From: Candidatus Binatia bacterium
GTDB taxonomy: Bacteria; Desulfobacterota; Binatia; Bin18
Assembly (NCBI GenBank): GCA_022826945.1
Contig: JAJDTY010000044.1
Span: 31,279 to 95,278 of the forward strand
DNA: 64,000 nucleotides
Direction of reading: 5' to 3'
Under the pieces are notes generated by a model. The model was not told the origin of the DNA. It saw only the letters and a program-made list of their open reading frames with translations, and searched no databases. Positions 35,368 to 44,492 of this stretch are shown here, piece by piece (within the stretch, counting starts at the first letter, position 1; each line of letters begins with the position of its first letter). The translations under genes and the position numbers were made by a program.

Positions 35368-36366
35368 ATGCACGCCATGGCCGTTGTTGCTCCCGGACCG
35401 ATCGAGACCCACCCGCTCCACTCGCTGGATCTGCCGACTCCCCAGCCGGCCCAGGGCGAAGTCCTCATTCGGGTGGAGGTATGCGGGGTATGTCGGACCG
35501 ACCTACATGTGGCCGAAGGCGACCTGCCAGCCCAGCGCAGCCCTCTCGTCCCCGGCCATGAAATCGTCGGTCGCGTGATCCGCTGCGGAGCCAGCGTACA
35601 GCATCTCAGGGAAGGCGACCGGGTCGGCGTGGCCTGGCTGTACGCCGCCTGCACGCAGTGTGACTACTGCCGGCGCGGAGACGAGAATCTATGCCAGCAG
35701 CCACAATTTACTGGCTATACCAAACACGGTGGCTATGCCGAATATGTTGTCGCTCCTGAGGCATTTGTATACCCCCTGCCCGCTATGCTCTCCTCCGTGG
35801 AGGCCGCCCCGTTTCTGTGTGCAGGAATTATCGGCTACCGAGCCTTGCAGCGGTGTGGCGTACAACCCAAACAACGCCTGGGGTTGTACGGCTTTGGAGG
35901 GTCCGCCCATATTGTCATCCAGATTGCCCGGCATTGGGACTGCGAGGTCTATGTGGTGACGCGCGGCCAGACACACCGCGACCTCGCCACCCGCTTGGGT
36001 GCCGCCTGGGTTGGGGAGATCACCGACCCGATACCCGAGAAGCTTCATGCCGCGATTATCTTTGCCCCAGTCGGCAGCCTAGTCCCCCCTGCTCTGGCAG
36101 CGCTAGACCGGGGCGGAACCCTGGCCTTGGCCGGCGTCCACATGACCCAGATTCCGCCGCTCGATTATGCGGACACCCTCTTCTATGAGCGCACCATTTG
36201 CAGTGTCACGGCCAACACCCGCCAGGACGGACGGGACTTGCTCCACCTAGCTCACAGCATCCCGCTTCATACCGAGACCGAAGAATACCCACTGGCACAG
36301 GCGAACACTGCATTAAGACGAATGAAAAACGGACATCTCAACGGTGCGGCAGTCCTGCGGATATAG
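35368..36366 (+). CDS. Zinc-dependent alcohol dehydrogenase family protein
   Basis: A 332-residue MDR-family oxidoreductase. The catalytic zinc site is CGVCRTDLHVAEGD with VPGHEIVGRV; the structural zinc site is the four-Cys CTQCDYCRRGDENLC. The Rossmann segment is GLYGFGGSAHIVIQIA. It resembles zinc-binding alcohol dehydrogenases of the AdhP/AdhA group that reduce aldehydes with NAD(P)H. It stands alone between the methyltransferase and a 253-nt gap. Confidence 0.9.
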   Translation: MHAMAVVAPGPIETHPLHSLDLPTPQPAQGEVLIRVEVCGVCRTDLHVAEGDLPAQRSPLVPGHEIVGRVIRCGASVQHLREGDRVGVAWLYAACTQCDYCRRGDENLCQQPQFTGYTKHGGYAEYVVAPEAFVYPLPAMLSSVEAAPFLCAGIIGYRALQRCGVQPKQRLGLYGFGGSAHIVIQIARHWDCEVYVVTRGQTHRDLATRLGAAWVGEITDPIPEKLHAAIIFAPVGSLVPPALAALDRGGTLALAGVHMTQIPPLDYADTLFYERTICSVTANTRQDGRDLLHLAHSIPLHTETEEYPLAQANTALRRMKNGHLNGAAVLRI

Positions 36367-36556
36367 GTCCCTGAAGAGGCGTATCTCACCAGGCACTATC
36401 TCCCTCCCTCCAGCCCCTACTCTCCAGGGTAAAGAGGGGGGAGAAAATTTCCTCCCTCCCCCACCATGTGATGTCCTGAGTATCCTTCTCAGCGCCGCGG
36501 CAGGGCCAACCGCAGAACCCAGAGTATAACTCCCATTTATATTGAGACGGATTTGC

Positions 36557-36585
36557 TTGACACACCCCCGTGGCCTCTCTACTCT
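36557..36585 (+). promoter_or_regulatory. Candidate sigma-70 promoter for the HAD-asmA unit
   Basis: A perfect -35 TTGACA (36557-36562) is followed after 17 nt by TACTCT (36580-36585), a weak -10. It lies 35 nt before the HAD ATG, in the 253-nt gap after the dehydrogenase. The same gap holds a purine-rich GGGGGGAG/CTCCC inverted pair near 36437-36458. Confidence 0.35.
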
Positions 36586-36619
36586 CCTGGCGCAGAAGTA
36601 AAGGGAGTCAGGGCGCGGT

Positions 36620-37342
36620 ATGGCAGACCCACGAGCAGTTTTCTTTGATTTTGGCGGGACGCTGTTTGACTATGAAACCACCGCACCGGGAGAGCGCGCC
36701 TGCTTGATCGAGTTGGCTCAGGTGGCCGGAATTACGGCAACAGCGCAGGATATCCGGCGGGCTTATCGGGCGGCTCTGAAAAATGTCTTTTACCAATATC
36801 TGTCCCGTTCCTATTATCTCCATCGCGATATGTTCCAAGACGCCTTGCAGGCCACCGCAGCCCAGTTCGGAACTACATTCACCCAGGAACAGCTCGCCCA
36901 CTACCGGGCTCGTCAACACCAACGTCGGGAGCAGGACTTTCAACTGCGGGACGGGGTCACTGAGACCCTGTCTGTATTACGCCAGCGGGGTCTCCATCTC
37001 GGCATTGTCAGTAATGCCGACAACGATCAATTTTCGCACCTGCTGCAACTCTCCCAACTCGGCCCCTACTTTGACTCCCTCCTCAGTAGTGAAGACGCCC
37101 AGTCCTGCAAGCCGGACCCCGCCATTTTCTCGCGCGCTCTTGCCCAAGCCGGCTGTGCACCAAGCCAGGCCTATTTTGTCGGAGATTCCCTACAGCAGGA
37201 TATTGCCGGCGCCAACCGGACAGGTCTGTGCTCGGTTCTGATCTGGTCGCGGCCAGGTACGGATCCACCGGACAGCCCGACTCCACCTCAGCACGTGATC
37301 CGCAGCATTCCTGAGATTCTGGACATCATAGAGGTTGAATGA
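36620..37342 (+). CDS. HAD-family hydrolase (phosphoglycolate phosphatase-like)
   Basis: A 240-residue HAD phosphatase with motif I VFFDFGGTLFDYET (glycine where many have Asp after the second position), motif II LGIVSNADND, motif III lysine in SCKPDPAIFSRAL and motif IV FVGDSLQQDIAGANRTG. The cap is the helical C1 type (about 20-110). The substrate is unknown; phosphoglycolate phosphatases and haloacid-type dehalogenases share this layout. It lies 12 nt before the AsmA gene. Confidence 0.88.
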   Translation: MADPRAVFFDFGGTLFDYETTAPGERACLIELAQVAGITATAQDIRRAYRAALKNVFYQYLSRSYYLHRDMFQDALQATAAQFGTTFTQEQLAHYRARQHQRREQDFQLRDGVTETLSVLRQRGLHLGIVSNADNDQFSHLLQLSQLGPYFDSLLSSEDAQSCKPDPAIFSRALAQAGCAPSQAYFVGDSLQQDIAGANRTGLCSVLIWSRPGTDPPDSPTPPQHVIRSIPEILDIIEVE

Positions 37343-37354
37343 GGAGATAATGCG

Positions 37355-40105
37355 ATGCGTACGCTGTTGATTATCGGCGCAGTTCTTCTTGTTGCAGTCG
37401 GTCTGCTCGCCTTTGCCCTTATCAACCTCAACAGCCTGATTGCCAGCAACAAAGACCAGATTCTGCATCAGGTCGAACAGACACTCGGCCGAAAAGTTGA
37501 GGTCCAGGAAATTGGTGTGACCGTATGGGGCGGGATAGGCGCGCGTCTGACCCAGTTTCTCGTTGCCGACGATCCGGCCTTTTCGACCGAAGCCTTTGTC
37601 CGGGCCGATGATCTTCAGGTGAATGTTGCGCTGTGGCCGCTCTTGTCCCAGGAAATCCAGGTCAGCCGTCTGATCCTGCACAGCCCGCAGATTCAGCTCA
37701 TTCGCGATGAACACGGACGATTCAACTTCACCAGCATGACCCAAACCGCGACGGCGAGTGCGGCACAAAAAGCGCCGCAAGAGACGCCACAAAGGAGCGA
37801 CGGAACGTCGTCCCCTCCCCTGCTGTTCCTGGTCGCCTTCCTCGATATCCAAAATGGAGATGTTCGTTATACGGACCGGCAGGCCGGAACGGATTTTCGA
37901 GTGACCCAACTCGACCTGCGGGCGCATGATGTGAGTCTTGACGAACCGGTGCGTCTCGAACTGAACGCAGCCGTCCTCTCAGACCAGCAGAATATCAGCC
38001 TAGACGTACAGGCCGGACCGGTCGGCCCAGGGCTGGATGATTTCAATACTATTCCGCTCGAAGGCAGCGTAACGATCGATCAACTCGACCTGAACACCCT
38101 ACAACAAGCCTTACCGGCTCTTACCCAGCACCTCCCGCCAGGGCTAGGCATTTCCGGCCCACTCAGCTTGCAAACCGTCGTGTCCGGTCGTGCCGGAGCC
38201 CTGCAACTCTCCGATGTGGACCTGCAAGCGGCAATCTTCGATTCCGCTGACCCTAATCTTCAGGTCACAGGCAGCTTCGGTCCGATTGGTGCAGAGGTCC
38301 CGGACCCACTCGCCGAGAGCACGCTGGACACCACCGTGATGCTGGGGCCGCTTGCCCTTGAGCGTGTCCGACAGTTTGATCCCGTGGGTAAACATCTGCC
38401 CCCGGACCTCAGCATTGAGGGCCCCGTCTCCGTAACCGCCCAGGCGAGCGGCACGCCTACCAATCTGGCGCTGACGGGCCAGGTTGAGGCAACTGACAGC
38501 GCACTCCGCTTTGGCGAGTTCTTCAACAAGCCATCCGGGCTTATCTTCGCCCTCTCGACCCAGACACGACTGACACCACGGACCGCCGCCCTCCAGGAAC
38601 TCACGCTCAATCTGCATACGCTGACCCTGACGCTCAGCGGCAATGTTGGCTTCGACACCCCGACCCTCGACCTGACTGTGGACTCGAATCGAGCCGAGCT
38701 CGCAGAACTGCATGACCTCCTGCCCCTCCTCCAGGACTATGGCGCGACAGGCAGCTTCGAGACGCATCTACAGGTAGCTGGGCCACTCACCACACCCCAA
38801 CTGATGGGGACGCTGAGTGTCCAAGATGGAAGCGTCACTCCAGCGCAGTTGGCGAAGCCGCTGACGGATATTCAGGCAGCTATCACCTTAACGGGTCAGG
38901 GAGCCGAGCTGACCGAGACAACGGCCCGCATTGGAGAATCAGCGCTTCAGCTTGAGGCCCAGGTTGAACAATTTCAACCGTTGAAAGCCGGCTATGAATT
39001 GCACGCACCACTAGTAAGACTGGCAGACCTTCAAGCCGCAACCTCGGAGGACCGACTCGAAGCAGTGTCCGCTACGGGCCGGATTTGGCTGCAAAACGGC
39101 GACCTCCGCCATACAGGTCAGCTGTCATCAAAACAGGGACATGTTGCCCAAGTGTATTATACCGATTTGCAACTTGACTCCTCAGTCGCCGACCAGGCCG
39201 CCAAGATCGACAGTTTCAAGCTGCACGCCTTTGAGGGCACGCTGGATGGCAGCGGGCAGTATAATTTTGGAGCAGAGCCCCCGCGTATAGCTGTCGCCGC
39301 TCAGGTAGCTGCCGTCGATCTGGCGACATTCTTTCGCTCGGCACTTGCTCTGACAGACCCGCCGGTCCAGGGGACGGCCTCGCTCGACTTCACAGTCTCG
39401 GGGAGGGGACGCACTTGGGATGCCCTCAAGCCGGCCCTGCGCGGGCAGGGAAAGGCCGAAATTGCGGATGGATCGCTGCGGGAGTTCAATCTGGCCGAAG
39501 GCGTCCTGTCCGGCCTGACCGGTATTGCGGGCTTATCGCTCGTCCTGCCGCAACAACTCCGGGAGAAATATCCGAAAATCTTCGCCTCTCCCCATACCGA
39601 GTTTGATGAGGTTGCCAGTCAGTTCTCGCTCGGTAATGGAAAAGTCAAGCTCGACCGCCTCCGTATTGCCGCGCGTGACTTTCGGACACGGGCAGAAGGT
39701 TGGATGGATTTTGAACAACAGGTCAATGCGACTGCTTCCCTGACCCTTTCTCAGGCTCTCTCATCTGACCTCATGCGAGTGACCAAGGAGCTAGGATATA
39801 TTGCAAACGCTGAGAACCGCGTGGAAATTCCATTTGCTCTCGCCGGTGTTTTCCCCGCCGTTCGCCCGACCCTGGACGCGCAGCAGATCGGCACCCTTAT
39901 CCAGCGTGCGGCGACCAGAGCCCTGCAAGATGTGGTCCAAGAAAAAATTCTGGACAGGCTGCGCCCTACAAAGAAAAAACAGCAGGATCGCGCTGCGCAG
40001 CAAGCAGACAGCTCCGACCGCACGGCATCCGAGCAGCCGGACAAGGCACCCAGCCTGGAAGAACAATTGCTTCAAAAAGGACTCGACACCTTGTTTGGTC
40101 GCTAA
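37355..40105 (+). CDS. AsmA-family inner-membrane/periplasmic protein
   Basis: A 916-residue protein with a single N-terminal anchor (TLLIIGAVLLVAVGLLAFALI) and a long, beta-strand-rich periplasmic region. The AsmA start has the LGRKVEVQEIGVTVWGGIGARL pattern, and the AsmA C-terminal domain is seen in VQGTASLDFTVSGRGRTWD and NLAEGVLSGLTGIAG. AsmA-like proteins are thought to form lipid-conducting bridges to the outer membrane. This complements the Mla system nearby. The final 60 residues are charged and low-complexity (TKKKQQDRAAQQAD). Confidence 0.9.
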   Translation: MRTLLIIGAVLLVAVGLLAFALINLNSLIASNKDQILHQVEQTLGRKVEVQEIGVTVWGGIGARLTQFLVADDPAFSTEAFVRADDLQVNVALWPLLSQEIQVSRLILHSPQIQLIRDEHGRFNFTSMTQTATASAAQKAPQETPQRSDGTSSPPLLFLVAFLDIQNGDVRYTDRQAGTDFRVTQLDLRAHDVSLDEPVRLELNAAVLSDQQNISLDVQAGPVGPGLDDFNTIPLEGSVTIDQLDLNTLQQALPALTQHLPPGLGISGPLSLQTVVSGRAGALQLSDVDLQAAIFDSADPNLQVTGSFGPIGAEVPDPLAESTLDTTVMLGPLALERVRQFDPVGKHLPPDLSIEGPVSVTAQASGTPTNLALTGQVEATDSALRFGEFFNKPSGLIFALSTQTRLTPRTAALQELTLNLHTLTLTLSGNVGFDTPTLDLTVDSNRAELAELHDLLPLLQDYGATGSFETHLQVAGPLTTPQLMGTLSVQDGSVTPAQLAKPLTDIQAAITLTGQGAELTETTARIGESALQLEAQVEQFQPLKAGYELHAPLVRLADLQAATSEDRLEAVSATGRIWLQNGDLRHTGQLSSKQGHVAQVYYTDLQLDSSVADQAAKIDSFKLHAFEGTLDGSGQYNFGAEPPRIAVAAQVAAVDLATFFRSALALTDPPVQGTASLDFTVSGRGRTWDALKPALRGQGKAEIADGSLREFNLAEGVLSGLTGIAGLSLVLPQQLREKYPKIFASPHTEFDEVASQFSLGNGKVKLDRLRIAARDFRTRAEGWMDFEQQVNATASLTLSQALSSDLMRVTKELGYIANAENRVEIPFALAGVFPAVRPTLDAQQIGTLIQRAATRALQDVVQEKILDRLRPTKKKQQDRAAQQADSSDRTASEQPDKAPSLEEQLLQKGLDTLFGR

Positions 40106-40140
40106 GGACAGCATATCCGGCCAACTCCCAGGAGAAGACC

Positions 40141-41574
40141 ATGGACAGACCCGCGTCATCGGCCCAGCAGCCCCTCAGCCAGCGTTTAAGCGCGGCAGAT
40201 GCGGCCTTTTTGTATTTTGAAAAGCCTAACGAGCCGCTGCACGTGGGCTCATGCTTCATCTACGACGGCCATATTTCCAAAGCCGAGTTGATCAGGGTCC
40301 TCCAGGAACGCCTCCACCTTCTGCCGCGCTATCGCCAGAAAGTCATGTTTCCGCCTCTGCGGATTGCCCACCCTACCTGGCAGGATGACCCGGCGTTTGA
40401 CATCGAACGGCACATCGAAGAAATGGACCTGCCTGCGCCCGGAGACGACCGGGTGTTGTCTGAATTTGGGGGCAAGATATATGCGCCGCCACTCGACCGC
40501 GCCCATCCTCTGTGGAAGATGATCATCCTGCGCGGCCGGGCGGATGGGACGACACCCATTATCTGGAAAGTCCACCATGCCATGGTCGATGGCGTGTCCG
40601 GGGTTGACCTGATGACGATTACGCATGACAGCTCACCACAAGCCTCCATACCCTCGTCTCCGCCCCAGCCGTGGCAACCACAGCCCCTGCCGGATATTAC
40701 CAGCCAATTGCGGGATGCCCTCAACGACCGACTGACTGAGACCATCCGAAGCTGGACCGATAGCGTCCAATGGTTTCGGCCGGCACAGGCGGCACAGGCC
40801 CTCCAGGGGTCCTCACAGGCCCTGCTGTCCTTCATGCAAACGTTGCCCAGCTTATCCCAGCCGATCCCGACAACACCGTTTAATAAGACCTTGTCATCGT
40901 CACGACAGTTTGTCTGGACCGATTTTCCTTTTGCCGATATCCGTGCGATCCGGGCAAGCTTGGGGGGCACGGTCAATGATGTCGTTCTGACCATCATCGC
41001 CGGCGGGCTGGGAAAGTATCTGCGTGCCCAGCAATATTCCACGGCCAAGAGAGTGCTGCGGACCATGTGTCCGGTCAGCATGCGGCAGGAAGATGAACAG
41101 GGCAGCTTGGGCAATCGGGTGTCCATGATGCTCGCCCCACTCTTCATTGATGAACAAGACCCGCTCAAACGCTATGCCGCGCAGCGGGCGGCGGTTGATC
41201 AGATCAAAAAACAGAACCAGGCCGGTCTCTTATATGATCTCCTGAATCGTTTTGGTTGGGTCCCGCCGGTGTGGCAAATCATGGCCGGACAACTGCCGGC
41301 GGCAAACCTGGTGTTGAATACGGTGACAACCAACGTCCCAGGACCACAAACCCCACTTTACCTGGCGGGACACGAACTGCTCGCCCTGCGGCCGATTGGC
41401 CTGTTGTCGGCCGGCATTGGGCTCTTCAATGCCATTGTCAGCTATCATCAAACCCTCGTTATCGGCGGGACGGTTGACCCCAGTCTCGTCTCCGATCCGT
41501 GGTCATACGCCGCCTGCCTGCGAGACTCTTTTGATGAATTGCTGGCGGCAACACAGGCCAAGGAAGGGGCTTAG
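40141..41574 (+). CDS. Wax ester synthase/diacylglycerol acyltransferase (WS/DGAT) family protein
   Basis: A 477-residue O-acyltransferase of the WS/DGAT family. The active-site motif HHAMVDG is at 145-151, the N-terminal LSAADAAFLYFEKPNEPLHVG is typical, and the C-terminal domain carries GTVNDVVLTIIAGGLGKYL, NRVSMMLAPLF and the NVPGPQTPLYLAGHELL signature. It would esterify a fatty alcohol or diacylglycerol with acyl-CoA, making storage lipid at the membrane. A PHA synthase lies 1 kb downstream, so two carbon-storage routes cluster here. Confidence 0.92.
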   Translation: MDRPASSAQQPLSQRLSAADAAFLYFEKPNEPLHVGSCFIYDGHISKAELIRVLQERLHLLPRYRQKVMFPPLRIAHPTWQDDPAFDIERHIEEMDLPAPGDDRVLSEFGGKIYAPPLDRAHPLWKMIILRGRADGTTPIIWKVHHAMVDGVSGVDLMTITHDSSPQASIPSSPPQPWQPQPLPDITSQLRDALNDRLTETIRSWTDSVQWFRPAQAAQALQGSSQALLSFMQTLPSLSQPIPTTPFNKTLSSSRQFVWTDFPFADIRAIRASLGGTVNDVVLTIIAGGLGKYLRAQQYSTAKRVLRTMCPVSMRQEDEQGSLGNRVSMMLAPLFIDEQDPLKRYAAQRAAVDQIKKQNQAGLLYDLLNRFGWVPPVWQIMAGQLPAANLVLNTVTTNVPGPQTPLYLAGHELLALRPIGLLSAGIGLFNAIVSYHQTLVIGGTVDPSLVSDPWSYAACLRDSFDELLAATQAKEGA

Positions 41575-41685
41575 GGGGTGGGAGTTGGGGATTGGGGAAA
41601 TGCAAGCGAAGACGTGACCGACCTTTTTTGTCATGGGACAAAGTGATATGGCAGCGGTATCATCGTGTGTGGAGGGATAGAGCGA

Positions 41686-42165
41686 ATGCTGAAGTATTGT
41701 GTACGGGTCGGCCTTTTTTCACTGCTCCTGACCGGTCTCTGCTTTTCTTCGCGCGTACTGGCCGATGAGGACATGGACGCGCTCAAATCGGCTTTCACTA
41801 CGCAAATTGACGCGCTTAACAATCGAGAGCTGGACGCCGCAGTCGCGACTGTTCATGACGATATTGTTCTGTACGGCATTTTCTCTCCGTTTCCGGTCCA
41901 GGGCAGAGCTGATTTTCAAAAAGCCGTCCAGGCATATTTTGGCCAGTATGAAGAAGCCGAACTCTCCCCGGTCACACCCCAGTTCCGTATTGTCGGGACT
42001 ACCGCCCTGGCGTGGGGCCACTACCAACTCGCCGCGACACCCCAGGGCGGCAAGATGACCTATGCGCACGGTCGCTATATCTTCACCTATACCAAGCTCG
42101 ACGGGAAATGGGTCATCCTCGGCATGGACTACTCCCCCCTGGAGTCGTATAAATTCGCTCCATAA
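41686..42165 (+). CDS. Exported SnoaL/NTF2-like protein (DUF4440 type)
   Basis: A 159-residue protein with a Sec signal peptide (KYCVRVGLFSLLLTGLCFSS, cleavage near VLA). An NTF2-like cone fold follows: LKSAFTTQIDALNNRELDAAVATVHDDIVLYG, the pore helix-strand part, and YAHGRYIFTYTKLDGKWVILGMDYSPL at the end. Family members bind small ligands or act as scaffolds; no catalytic residues can be assigned. The ATG at 41686 is preceded by GGAGGG at 9 nt; a GTG 7 codons upstream overlaps that site and is rejected. Confidence 0.82.
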   Translation: MLKYCVRVGLFSLLLTGLCFSSRVLADEDMDALKSAFTTQIDALNNRELDAAVATVHDDIVLYGIFSPFPVQGRADFQKAVQAYFGQYEEAELSPVTPQFRIVGTTALAWGHYQLAATPQGGKMTYAHGRYIFTYTKLDGKWVILGMDYSPLESYKFAP

Positions 42166-42243
42166 GAAGACCGTCAGACCTTCAGAACAGGAGCAGCCCG
42201 GCGCGATATCGCTGGTCTCCTTTTGGGTAACACGTTTCCAGAG

Positions 42244-42265
42244 CAGCAGGCGCTGCTGAGTTTTT
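42244..42265 (+). terminator. Rho-independent-like terminator after the SnoaL-type gene
   Basis: CAGCAG (42244-42249) and CTGCTG (42253-42258) form a 6-bp stem with a 3-nt loop, followed after AG by TTTTT (42261-42265). The short stem and U-run suit a weak intrinsic terminator 79 nt after the stop codon. Confidence 0.5.
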
Positions 42266-42397
42266 ATGCAGCCGATCTGTCTGTTCCTGTCTCTGTGACT
42301 AAAAATCCAGTCTTTCCGGTCCGTTCAGACATTTCTGGGTTTCGGCCTGTATTTTGCTCACTCTTCTCATGAGAGGGAAGGCGTTAGGCCAGAAACT

Positions 42398-42462
42398 GTT
42401 ACCCAGGTGACAGAAATTCGACATAGTCCGCAGGAAAGACAGGCTTCCGTCACATAGGTGAC
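42398..42462 (+). promoter_or_regulatory. Two GTyAC-N4-GTGAC palindromes, candidate operators of phaC
   Basis: GTTAC-CCAG-GTGAC (42398-42411) and GTCAC-ATAG-GTGAC (42449-42462) share the arrangement GTyAC-N4-GTGAC, and both run on into AG or ACAG (AGGTGACAG is repeated exactly at 42405-42413 and 42456-42464). Their starts are 51 nt apart, close to five helical turns, suggesting two sites for one dimeric regulator. The regulator is unknown. Confidence 0.5.
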
Positions 42463-42543
42463 AGGTGTTTTCTTTGCACCCCAGGCCGAACAACCTATGG
42501 TGAGCAAAACGTTGAAGCAAACAGAGACCCCAAGGAGGTCACC

Positions 42544-43629
42544 ATGTCATTATTCACTGAGGTTTCACAATATTGGATGGAAGGGGCGGTCCGGTCTCTT
42601 GAAGGTTGGCGGCGCGGCCTCATGGATGAATATCCCGTTGATGAAGATCCACCGCCGACTACGCCCTATACGGTAGTCTACGAGGGTGGCAAGGTCCGCC
42701 TGCGACATTATCCGGCCCAAGGGCAACGGCTGCGCACACCCTTACTCCTGGTCTATTCCCTGGTGAAGCGTCCGTTCATCCTTGATCTGCTGCCGGGCCG
42801 GAGCGTGGTCGAAACGTTGACCAAACACGGCGTCGAAGTGTATTTCATCGACTGGATTCCACCGACGCGGGCGGATAGTTGGCGCGGCTTTGAGGCCTAT
42901 GTGAACGGCGACCTCGGCAACGCGGTGCGCGCGATTCAGGAACGGGACGGCAGCGATCAAGTCTCACTCCTCGGTTATTGTTTTGGCGGGCTCCTGACCA
43001 CGTTGTATACCGCCCTCTTCCCGCAGCAGATTAAAAACCTGATCGATTTTACCCTGCCCCTCGACATGAGTGTGCAGGATCTTCCCAGCCAACAGTTGAT
43101 GAGCAAAATCTCACCGCAAACCATAGACCTCGTCACCAGTGTGTATGGCAACTGTCCGGCGTGGTTTATGAAGGCCAACTTCGACGCCATGGCGCCGGTC
43201 CATCACGCTCTGGACAAGTATGTCGGGCTGTATCGGAGCAAGGACCAAAAGGGCTATGCGGAGATGTTCGAACTCTTTGAGCGCTGGATGAATAGCGACG
43301 TGCCCATGGCCGGCCAAATTTTTAAGGAAATGGCCGGCGATGTCTCACGCCAGAACCTGATTATGAAAAACCAGATGCCGCTCGGGTCGCGTCGAGCTAA
43401 TCTCAAAGATATCGTCTGCCCCGTCCTCAACGTGATCGGGGAACACGATGATGTTGTTCATCCCAGATCCAGCCTGCCACTGGAAGACCTGGTTGGCAGC
43501 CCTGATGCGGGCACGATTGTATTTCCGACCGGCCATATCGGTGCCGCTGTCAGTTCGGGTGCGCAGAAAAAACTCTGGCCCCAGGTCGTCTCCTGGCTGC
43601 GAGAACGAGATGAGGCGGTCGGCCATTAA
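42544..43629 (+). CDS. phaC: Class III poly(3-hydroxyalkanoate) synthase catalytic subunit
   Basis: A 361-residue alpha/beta-hydrolase-fold synthase that polymerises hydroxyacyl-CoA into PHA granules. The lipase-like box GYCFGG has nucleophile Cys146. VYFIDWIPP with RGFEAYVNGDLGNAV is family-typical, the catalytic Asp is in NVIGEHDDVVHP and the His in FPTGHIGAAV. Length fits class III PhaC, which normally needs a PhaE partner; no phaE, phaA or phaB is adjacent. The gene is preceded by twin palindromes and followed by a hairpin, so it is probably transcribed alone. Confidence 0.93.
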   Translation: MSLFTEVSQYWMEGAVRSLEGWRRGLMDEYPVDEDPPPTTPYTVVYEGGKVRLRHYPAQGQRLRTPLLLVYSLVKRPFILDLLPGRSVVETLTKHGVEVYFIDWIPPTRADSWRGFEAYVNGDLGNAVRAIQERDGSDQVSLLGYCFGGLLTTLYTALFPQQIKNLIDFTLPLDMSVQDLPSQQLMSKISPQTIDLVTSVYGNCPAWFMKANFDAMAPVHHALDKYVGLYRSKDQKGYAEMFELFERWMNSDVPMAGQIFKEMAGDVSRQNLIMKNQMPLGSRRANLKDIVCPVLNVIGEHDDVVHPRSSLPLEDLVGSPDAGTIVFPTGHIGAAVSSGAQKKLWPQVVSWLRERDEAVGH

Positions 43630-43637
43630 GGATTGCG

Positions 43638-43663
43638 CCCTCTCCTCTCAGGGAGGATGAGGG
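43638..43663 (+). terminator. Hairpin terminator after phaC
   Basis: CCCTCTCCTC (43638-43647) pairs with GAGGA and GAGGG (43653-43663) in a 10-bp stem with one bulged T and a 5-nt loop, 8 nt after the phaC stop codon. No U-run follows. Confidence 0.5.
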
Positions 43664-43762
43664 GACAAGGCAGCCGGAGACACCTCCATTTTTTCTTGTA
43701 TTTATCTCTGACTCGGTGCTAAGGAATGCCTGAGAACATTCTCATGTCGAGGAGGGAAACTT

Positions 43763-44341
43763 ATGGCACAGGTAAAAGCCTCACACCAAGTCAATACGGA
43801 CGCCTACCCCGGCGAGGGCATCGTAGAGGAAGAGCAGACCATAACGGAGCGCCTCTCCGAACCGAGCAAGCGGCTGGATGAGAGCCTGCTGAACGAGCCG
43901 GTCAGCAGGCTGCCGTATGTCCCGTCGGTGATTGTTGATCCGAACACCACGGTCTCGGATGCCATTGCCCAGATGCGAGAGAATAAAATTGGCTGCGTGC
44001 TCGTCCGGCAAGAACAGACCATTATCGGTATCTTTACCGAACGGGACCTATTGAACCGCGTGATTGGGCCTCGACTGGACCTGAATCAGACCCTGGTTGA
44101 GAGTGTCATGACGCCCGACCCGGAAACCCTCGTCGTTGATGCCCCTATTGCCTTCGCCCTCAATCTCATGGGAGAGGGCGCATTCCGGCGACTACCGCTT
44201 GTTGATGATAGCGGGCAACCAGTCGGCCTGTTATCCGTTAAGCATATCGTTCAATATCTCGCCGAGTTCTTTTCCGAGGAAGTCCTGACCCTCCCACCTC
44301 GGCCCAACCTGCTGCATCCGGGCCAGCGAGAGGGAGCCTGA
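43763..44341 (+). CDS. CBS-domain pair protein
   Basis: A 192-residue soluble protein. About 45 polar N-terminal residues precede two CBS domains: VIVDPNTTVSDAIAQMRENKIGCVLVRQEQ with IGIFTERDLLNRV, and VESVMTPDPETLVVDAPIAFALNLM with FRRLPLVDDSGQPVGLLSVKHIVQYL. CBS pairs bind adenosine nucleotides and act as energy sensors. There is no attached effector domain. GAGGAGGGAAACTT precedes the ATG. It lies between phaC and the PAS protein but is separated from both by over 130 nt. Confidence 0.9.
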   Translation: MAQVKASHQVNTDAYPGEGIVEEEQTITERLSEPSKRLDESLLNEPVSRLPYVPSVIVDPNTTVSDAIAQMRENKIGCVLVRQEQTIIGIFTERDLLNRVIGPRLDLNQTLVESVMTPDPETLVVDAPIAFALNLMGEGAFRRLPLVDDSGQPVGLLSVKHIVQYLAEFFSEEVLTLPPRPNLLHPGQREGA

Positions 44342-44492
44342 CCGAGGCTCCCTTTTCCAGACATCCGGGCCTCAGTCAAGCGAGTCAGCAATCTTCCGCC
44401 GACTCGCTGTTTTCCTTTACTTCAACAAATGGATTGGTCTATAGAGAGGAGGGAGCCTGCTCAGTCTGACGGAAGGGCGAACCCTGAATACA

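Larger units (their letters stand above)
42166..42543 (+). other. 378-nt intergenic region ahead of phaC
   Basis: No convincing gene is present. It holds a terminator-like hairpin near its left end and two copies of a palindromic motif nearer phaC, described separately. The phaC ribosome site AAGGAGG lies directly before its ATG. Confidence 0.6.
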
